Shown: one piece after another, positions 6,855 to 11,074 of the stretch
Layout: each line of letters opens with the position of its first letter
How positions within the stretch are numbered: the first letter of the stretch is position 1
Origin: JAHFPN01 sp036559465
GTDB lineage: Bacteria > Pseudomonadota > Alphaproteobacteria > Rhizobiales > Xanthobacteraceae
NCBI GenBank assembly: GCA_036559465.1
Contig: DATBTC010000013.1
Coordinates: 1-11,074, forward strand
Reading direction: 5' to 3'
Length of the DNA: 11,074 nucleotides
Notes under the pieces: generated by a model
Told to the model about the DNA's origin: nothing
Databases searched by the model: none
What the model saw: only the letters and a program-made list of their open reading frames with translations
Program-made: the position numbers and the translations under genes

Positions 6855-6871
6855 GATTCCGCCCCGGAATC
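6855..6871. repeat. Perfect 7-bp dyad with GANTC ends upstream of glnK2
   Basis: GATTCCG (6855-6861), CCC, CGGAATC (6865-6871) is a perfect inverted repeat about 28 nt before the -24 element. Both ends are GANTC, the CcrM methylation sequence of alphaproteobacteria. It could be an activator site or chance; it does not resemble a known NtrC box. Confidence 0.3.
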
Positions 6872-6898
6872 CAAGCTTTGCAAGGGCCCGCGTGGCCT

Positions 6899-6914
6899 TG
6901 GCACGGAGCTTGAA
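6899..6914 (+). promoter_or_regulatory. Sigma-54 (RpoN) -24/-12 promoter of glnK2-amtB2
   Basis: The sequence TGGCACGGAGCTTGAA, preceded by T, matches the sigma-54 consensus YTGGCACG-N4-TTGCW at all fixed positions except the -12 C, which is A. Spacing from the GG to the TTG is correct. Transcription would start near 6925, leaving a leader of about 42 nt before the glnK2 ATG. glnK-amtB operons are classic NtrC/sigma-54 targets, so the context supports the call. The -12 mismatch could weaken the promoter. No clear NtrC consensus site is seen upstream, but an imperfect dyad (TGCAAGGGCC at 6879-6888 and GGCCTTGGCA at 6894-6903, 8 of 10 paired) overlaps the -24 element. Confidence 0.62.
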
Positions 6915-6966
6915 CTTGCTTTCCGGCGTACCCGCCCAGGGGCTGAGAAACGGGGACAGGAACCAC

Positions 6967-7305
6967 ATGAAGATCGTCATGGCCATCATCAAGCCGTTCA
7001 AGCTGGAGGAGGTGCGCGATGCCCTCACCGGCATTGGCGTCCACGGACTGACCGTCACCGAAGTCAAGGGTTACGGCCGCCAGAAAGGGCATACGGAAAT
7101 CTATCGCGGCGCCGAATACGCCGTGAACTTCCTGCCGAAGATCAAGGTTGAGGTCGCTGTCGCCTCCAATCAGGTGAAGAAGGTGATCGATGCGATCACC
7201 GGAGCTGCCAAGACCGGCCAGATCGGCGACGGGAAGATTTTCGTCTACCCGATCGAAAACGCAGTGCGCATCCGCACCGGTGAAACCGATGCCGACGCGC
7301 TCTGA
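6967..7305 (+). CDS. glnK: Nitrogen regulatory PII protein GlnK (second copy)
   Basis: A 112-residue PII protein starting MKIVMAIIKPFKLEEVRDAL; the frame is open further upstream, but the PII fold begins at this Met, with AGGA (6958-6961) 5 nt before it. The T-loop, including Tyr51, is identical to that of GlnK1, and the signature TGQIGDGKIFV with Lys90 is intact, so nucleotide and 2-oxoglutarate sensing and uridylylation should be preserved. Differences from GlnK1 cluster at residues 64-71 (AVASNQVK instead of GVPDDRVN) and 94-98 (YPIEN instead of TNIES). It precedes amtB2 by 31 nt and lies behind a sigma-54-like promoter, so it is expected to be induced under nitrogen limitation. Its likely partner is AmtB2, though cross-talk with AmtB1 is plausible given the identical T-loops. 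Confidence 0.96.
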   Translation: MKIVMAIIKPFKLEEVRDALTGIGVHGLTVTEVKGYGRQKGHTEIYRGAEYAVNFLPKIKVEVAVASNQVKKVIDAITGAAKTGQIGDGKIFVYPIENAVRIRTGETDADAL

Positions 7306-7336
7306 AACCCAACACGATGTGACGGAGATCTCTCCC

Positions 7337-8779
7337 ATGACGTCGAAGACATGGCTTCGCGCGGGAATTCCCGCGCTCCTCGCGGCGATTTGCACCGCAG
7401 GTCCGGCGCTCGCCGCGCCGACCATCAACAAGGGCGACACCGCCTGGATGATGACCGCAACGGTCCTCGTCCTGGCGATGACGGTTCCCGGGCTGGCGCT
7501 GTTTTACGCCGGCATGGTGCGCGCCAAGAACTCGCTCTCGGTTCTGATGCACGTCACCTACACCGTGTGCATCGTGTTCACGATCTGGATGCTCTATGGC
7601 TACAGTCTGACCTTCACCGGTGGCGGCGACTTCATCGGCGGCCTCTCCAAGGCCTTCATGGCCGGCATCGCCGCCGATACGCCGGCCGCGACCTTCTCGG
7701 TCGGCGTCGCCATTCCCGAGCCGGTGTTCGTCGTCTTCCAAATGACGTTCGCGGCGATCACCGCGGCCCTCATCGTCGGCGCTTTCGCCGAACGCATGAA
7801 GTTCTCCGCGCTCGTGATCTTCATCCCGCTCTGGATCACTTTCGTCTATTTCCCGATCGCGCACATGGTCTGGTACTGGGCCGGCCCCGACGCCATCGCC
7901 GACGCCGCCAAGGCGGTAGCGGCAGCCGGCGCTGACGCGGCGGCCAAGGCCAAAGCGCAGGAAGCCCTCGACGCGGTGCTTGCCGATGCGGGTTACCTGT
8001 TCAAGGCCGGCGCCATCGACTTCGCCGGCGGCACGGTGGTGCATATCAACGCGGGTATCGCCGGCCTCGTCGGCGCCATCATGGTCGGCAAGCGCGTCGG
8101 CCACGGCAAGGATCTGATGCCGCCCCACTCGCTGCCGCTCACCTTCACCGGCGCAATGCTTTTGTGGTTCGGCTGGTTCGGCTTCAACGCCGGCTCGAAT
8201 CTCGAAGCGGCTGGCGGCGCAGTCATCGCGATGACCAACACCTTCATCGCAACGGCAACCGCGGCACTGGGTTGGATGATCATCGAGTGGATCGCCAAGG
8301 GCAAGCCGAGTCTCCTCGGCATCGCGTCCGGCGCCATCGCCGGCCTGGTAGCGGTCACACCGGCATCTGGTTTCGCCGGACCAATGGGCGCGCTCATCCT
8401 CGGCTTCATCGCCGGCGTAGTGTGCTACTTCTTCTGCACCACGATAAAGAACGCGCTCGGCTACGACGACGCGCTCGACGTATTCGGCGTCCACTGCATC
8501 GGCGGCATCGTCGGCGCAATCTTGACCGGAATCCTGGTCAATCCCGCGCTCGGCGGCACCGGCGTATTCGACTATGCCATCAACAAGGTCGCCGATTACG
8601 ACTTCAGCGCGCAGATGATCTCTCAGCTCAAGGCGGTGATCATCACGTTGCTGTGGTCGGGCATCGTCTCGGCGATACTCTATAAGATCGTCGATTTGAT
8701 CGTCGGTCTGCGCGTCCCGGTCGACAAGGAGCGCGAGGGCCTCGATATCACCGACCACGGCGAACGCGCCTACAGCTGA
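7337..8779 (+). CDS. amtB: Ammonium transporter AmtB (second copy, with extended periplasmic loop)
   Basis: A 480-residue Amt channel. The frame is open back into glnK2, but Met 7337, with GGAG at 7324-7327 nine bases before it, begins a good signal peptide (MTSKTWLRAGIPALLAAICT, cleavage after GPALA). Twin histidines His236 (GGTVVHINAG) and His386 (VFGVHCIGG) and the Asp of IDFAGG are present, so conduction should be intact. After AHMVWYWAG an Ala-rich stretch of roughly 30 extra residues (about 184-223, with ADAAKAVAAAGADAAAKAKA) is inserted before the IDFAGG span, absent in AmtB1 and E. coli AmtB. From memory, similar loops occur in AmtB of other Bradyrhizobium-like bacteria. The C-terminus (RVPVDKEREGLDITDHGERA then YS) fits the family consensus, including the residues that relay GlnK docking. 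Co-transcribed with glnK2; ended by a strong terminator. Confidence 0.96.
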   Translation: MTSKTWLRAGIPALLAAICTAGPALAAPTINKGDTAWMMTATVLVLAMTVPGLALFYAGMVRAKNSLSVLMHVTYTVCIVFTIWMLYGYSLTFTGGGDFIGGLSKAFMAGIAADTPAATFSVGVAIPEPVFVVFQMTFAAITAALIVGAFAERMKFSALVIFIPLWITFVYFPIAHMVWYWAGPDAIADAAKAVAAAGADAAAKAKAQEALDAVLADAGYLFKAGAIDFAGGTVVHINAGIAGLVGAIMVGKRVGHGKDLMPPHSLPLTFTGAMLLWFGWFGFNAGSNLEAAGGAVIAMTNTFIATATAALGWMIIEWIAKGKPSLLGIASGAIAGLVAVTPASGFAGPMGALILGFIAGVVCYFFCTTIKNALGYDDALDVFGVHCIGGIVGAILTGILVNPALGGTGVFDYAINKVADYDFSAQMISQLKAVIITLLWSGIVSAILYKIVDLIVGLRVPVDKEREGLDITDHGERAYS

Positions 8780-8812
8780 TCGGCGTCTCCTCCCCGCCGA
8801 TCTGCAAGTGCC

Positions 8813-8847
8813 CAGGGCCCCGGCCAAAACCGGGGTCCTGTTTCTTT
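8813..8847 (+). terminator. Rho-independent terminator of glnK2-amtB2
   Basis: CAGGGCCCCGG (8813-8823), loop CCAAAA, CCGGGGTCCTG (8830-8840) form an 11-bp stem with one G:U pair, followed by TTTCTTT. It lies 33 nt after the amtB2 stop and insulates ftsK from the ammonium genes. Confidence 0.88.
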
Positions 8848-8869
8848 CGCGGGTACCGGTTGCCGATGG

Positions 8870-8885
8870 TTAATCGGCCCTTAAC
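8870..8885 (+). promoter_or_regulatory. CtrA-type binding site upstream of ftsK
   Basis: TTAATCGGCCCTTAAC is a perfect match to the alphaproteobacterial CtrA full site TTAA-N7-TTAAC. It lies inside a 7-bp inverted repeat (TGGTTAA 8867-8873, TTAACCA 8881-8887) and 60 nt before the ftsK start, inside the only gap between the amtB2 terminator and ftsK. CtrA is the cell-cycle master regulator that controls division genes in this class. TTAA is rare in such GC-rich DNA, so two correctly spaced copies are unlikely by chance. Binding is inferred, not shown. Confidence 0.62.
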
Positions 8886-8945
8886 CAGCCGCTTCCTAAG
8901 GTCCGCCTTCGGACAGGTAGGCGATCGCGCCGTTCGTGCGCCTCC

Positions 8946-11074
8946 ATGAATGCCTCGGCTGAAAAGAGTAAAAAGATGCGTACCACCTCGTACCGTTTGA
9001 TGGACTGGCTGCCCGAGTATCTGATGGGCATCGTGCGCCGGCGCCTGCTCGAACTCTGCGGCCTTGCGATCATACTCCTGGCAGCACTTGCGGCGATCGC
9101 GCTCGCCACCTGGTCTGCCGCCGATCCGAGCATGAGCCACGCCGCCGACCGGCCGGTGCACAATCTGCTCGGCCGGCCCGGCGCGGCATTCGCCGATTTC
9201 ATGTTGCAGATGCTGGGCGCAGCCAGCCTCGCCGTCGTGCTGCCGTTGGCGATCTGGGGCTGGTGGATCATGACACACCGGACGCCGGGGCGGCTGCGCG
9301 TGCGTATTCCTGCTTTTGCGCTCGGCATCGTGCTCGCCGCTGGCTTTGCTGCTTGCATCGCCCCGACCGCCTCCTGGCCGCTCTCCAGCGGGCTTGGCGG
9401 CGTGGCCGGCGACGCCATTGTGCGTGTCGTCGAGCGTGTGTTCGGCGATCTTGTCGCCGGCTGGGGCCGCATCGTGCCCGGCCTGATTTTCGGATTGTCC
9501 GCGCTCGCCGCGCTCAGCATCTCCATCGGCTTCGGGTTCAATCGCGAATATGAAGCCGACGAGGAGCCGGAAAACGAGGACGGCGAGGCCACCCAACGCT
9601 TGGGCTGGAGTCCTTCTGCTTGGCTCGGCGCCTTCACCCACAGTTTTTTTGTGCTGAAGGCGCGCTTGTTCCACCGCCGTGCCCGGCAAAAAGCCGTCCG
9701 CTCGGCCGTGCGCCAGATTCTGGGTCACCCCGAGGAGGCGCCTCTGCGCCGCCACGAACCCGGTTTCGTCAGCGACGAAGACGCGCCGGACGAAGAAGAG
9801 GGATTGGCCCCCCGCCGCACAGGTCCGCGCGCCGCTGAGCGCCGCCGCAAACCGCGGCCGCGCCGCTCCGGTGGCTATGAATTTCCCTCGCTCGAACTCT
9901 TGACCGCACCCGGTCGCGAACGTGCGCCCACACTTTCATCTTCGGCGCTTTCGGAGAATGCCCGCATCCTGGAAAGCGTGCTCGACGATTTCGGCGTCAA
10001 GGGCGAGATCGTCAACGCGCACCCGGGCCCGGTGGTTACGCTCTATGAGCTCGAGCCCGCGCCCGGCATCAAGTCTTCGCGCGTGATCGGGCTGTCCGAC
10101 GACATCGCCCGCTCGATGAGCGCGGTCGCCTGCCGCGTCGCGGTGGTGCCCGGCCGAAACGCCATCGGCATCGAGCTGCCCAATCCGAAACGCGAACGCG
10201 TGATGCTGCGCGAGCTGCTCGGCTCCGAGGAGCTCACCGGCGGCGTGCACAAGCTGCCACTCTGCCTCGGCAAGACCATCGGCGGCGATCCGGTGATCGT
10301 CGATCTGGCGCGCATGCCGCACTTGCTGATCGCCGGCACCACCGGTTCGGGCAAGTCGGTGGCGATCAACACCATGATTCTGTCGCTGCTCTACCGGATG
10401 AAGCCGGAAGAATGCCGCCTCATCCTCGTCGATCCGAAAATGCTCGAGCTTTCGGTCTATGAGGGCATCCCGCATCTGCTGACCCCGGTCGTCACCGACC
10501 CGCGCAAGGCGGTGGTGGCGCTCAAGTGGGCGGTGCGTGAAATGGAGGAGCGCTACAAAAGCATGTCCAAGCTCGGCGTCAGGAACATCGAGGGCTTCAA
10601 TATCCGCGTCGCTGAGGCCGCCGCGCGCGGCGAGCAGATCGTTCGCACCGTGCAGACCGGCTTCGACCGGCAGACCGGCGAAGCGATCTACGAGAAAGAG
10701 GAGATGGATCTCTCACCGCTGCCCTTCATCGTGGTCGTGGTCGACGAGATGGCCGACCTGATGATGGTCGCCGGCAAGGATATCGAGGGCGCGATCCAGC
10801 GGCTCGCGCAAATGGCGCGTGCCGCCGGCATTCACCTCGTCATGGCGACGCAGCGTCCGTCGGTCGACGTCATCACCGGCACCATCAAGGCGAATTTCCC
10901 GACCCGCGTTTCGTTCCAGGTCACCTCCAAGATCGACAGCCGCACGATCTTGAACGAGCAGGGCGCCGAGCAGCTGCTCGGCCAGGGCGACATGCTCTAT
11001 ATGGTGGGCGGTGGCCGCATCGGCCGCGTGCACGGGCCGTTCGTCTCCGACCAGGAGGTCGAGCGCGTGGTCCG
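8946..11074 (+). CDS. ftsK: DNA translocase FtsK, N-terminal and motor part (3' end outside window)
   Basis: The frame is open from ATG 8946 to the window end, giving at least 709 residues; a TAA in frame at 8871 with no start codon in between excludes a longer protein. A second ATG at 8976, behind AAGAG (8964-8968), is an equally possible start and would remove 10 residues. FtsK is a septal DNA pump that clears chromosome ends and activates XerCD at dif. Four membrane spans are visible at about 37-57, 88-109, 121-140 and 176-198. A charged linker follows (about 200-310, acidic EADEEPENED then Arg-rich RRRKPRPRR). The motor shows Walker A GTTGSGKS at 464-471 and Walker B VVVVDEMADLM with Asp600-Glu601, and ATQRPSVDVITGTIKANFPT after it. 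The C-terminal gamma domain that reads KOPS is not in the window. Own promoter with a CtrA-type box; unrelated to the ammonium genes. Confidence 0.95.
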   Translation, partial: MNASAEKSKKMRTTSYRLMDWLPEYLMGIVRRRLLELCGLAIILLAALAAIALATWSAADPSMSHAADRPVHNLLGRPGAAFADFMLQMLGAASLAVVLPLAIWGWWIMTHRTPGRLRVRIPAFALGIVLAAGFAACIAPTASWPLSSGLGGVAGDAIVRVVERVFGDLVAGWGRIVPGLIFGLSALAALSISIGFGFNREYEADEEPENEDGEATQRLGWSPSAWLGAFTHSFFVLKARLFHRRARQKAVRSAVRQILGHPEEAPLRRHEPGFVSDEDAPDEEEGLAPRRTGPRAAERRRKPRPRRSGGYEFPSLELLTAPGRERAPTLSSSALSENARILESVLDDFGVKGEIVNAHPGPVVTLYELEPAPGIKSSRVIGLSDDIARSMSAVACRVAVVPGRNAIGIELPNPKRERVMLRELLGSEELTGGVHKLPLCLGKTIGGDPVIVDLARMPHLLIAGTTGSGKSVAINTMILSLLYRMKPEECRLILVDPKMLELSVYEGIPHLLTPVVTDPRKAVVALKWAVREMEERYKSMSKLGVRNIEGFNIRVAEAAARGEQIVRTVQTGFDRQTGEAIYEKEEMDLSPLPFIVVVVDEMADLMMVAGKDIEGAIQRLAQMARAAGIHLVMATQRPSVDVITGTIKANFPTRVSFQVTSKIDSRTILNEQGAEQLLGQGDMLYMVGGGRIGRVHGPFVSDQEVERVV

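Noticed and set aside
6760..6966. Upstream extension of the glnK2 frame
   Set aside because: PII proteins start at the MKIVMAIIKPF motif; the extension overlaps the T-run of the terminator and the sigma-54-like promoter.
7190..7336. Upstream extension of the amtB2 frame into glnK2
   Set aside because: The signal peptide and a ribosome site place the start at 7337; the extension is an out-of-frame reading of glnK2.
7196..8827. A 543-codon open frame on the minus strand across amtB2
   Set aside because: It lies antisense to a clear Amt gene, is composed of Asp/Arg/Gly/Ala/His-rich sequence typical of reverse frames in GC-rich DNA, and shows no domain. It is a shadow.
8748..9755. A 335-codon minus-strand frame opposite the ftsK start
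   Set aside because: It covers the amtB2 terminator, the CtrA-type box and the FtsK membrane region, has no known motif and has shadow-like composition.
1..11074. Search for tRNA, rRNA, CRISPR, insertion sequences, attachment sites or a new defence-type system
   Set aside because: No repeated spacers, transposase, integrase, tRNA cloverleaf or clustered unknown genes are visible; every gene belongs to a known chromosomal family.

Overview
The window is an ordinary, densely packed chromosomal stretch of a high-GC alphaproteobacterium, most likely of the Hyphomicrobiales (Rhizobiales), close to the Rhodopseudomonas/Bradyrhizobium/Xanthobacteraceae type. This rests on protein character (a TPR-bearing thioredoxin followed by a LON-domain protein and a cysteine-poor Trm112 protein; two glnK-amtB pairs), a CtrA-type box before ftsK and GANTC sites. 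I could run no search, so the placement is an inference from recognition. I see no mobile element, CRISPR array, rRNA, tRNA or phage gene. No gap between genes exceeds 300 bases; the longest is about 268 bases, before the second glnK.

Layout. (1) Bases 1-2578, plus strand: a housekeeping run with the tail of a CnoX-type thioredoxin/TPR co-chaperone, a LON substrate-binding-domain protein, a Trm112-family small protein and an exported alpha/beta hydrolase. Spacings are short (28, 46 and 2 nt), so they are probably co-transcribed. (2) Bases 2575-3792, minus strand: a UbiH/COQ6-type FAD monooxygenase of ubiquinone synthesis, whose stop overlaps the hydrolase stop by 4 bases. It is divergent from (3) tesB (3906-4787), an acyl-CoA thioesterase II. 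The gap between them carries a perfect 9-bp inverted repeat around a TTGACG hexamer. (4) Bases 4985-8779: two consecutive glnK-amtB cassettes for ammonium sensing and transport, each with a 31-nt glnK-amtB spacer. A strong intrinsic terminator ends the first cassette. The second has its own upstream region with a near-consensus sigma-54 promoter. (5) Bases 8946 to the window end: the first ~709 codons of ftsK, preceded by a strong terminator for amtB2 and a perfect TTAA-N7-TTAA CtrA-type box.

How the genes work together. GlnK proteins are PII signal transducers that dock onto AmtB trimers and close the ammonium pore when nitrogen is plentiful. GlnK1 and GlnK2 differ at 17 of 112 residues, with identical T-loops, while the AmtB proteins differ more: AmtB2 has an extra Ala-rich loop and AmtB1 a divergent C-terminal tail. 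The regulatory DNA also differs, which suggests one cassette is under strong nitrogen (NtrC/sigma-54) control and the other is controlled differently. I find no undescribed multi-gene system here. The points most worth checking are regulatory: the two differently controlled cassettes, the hairpins before glnK1, and the CtrA box before ftsK.
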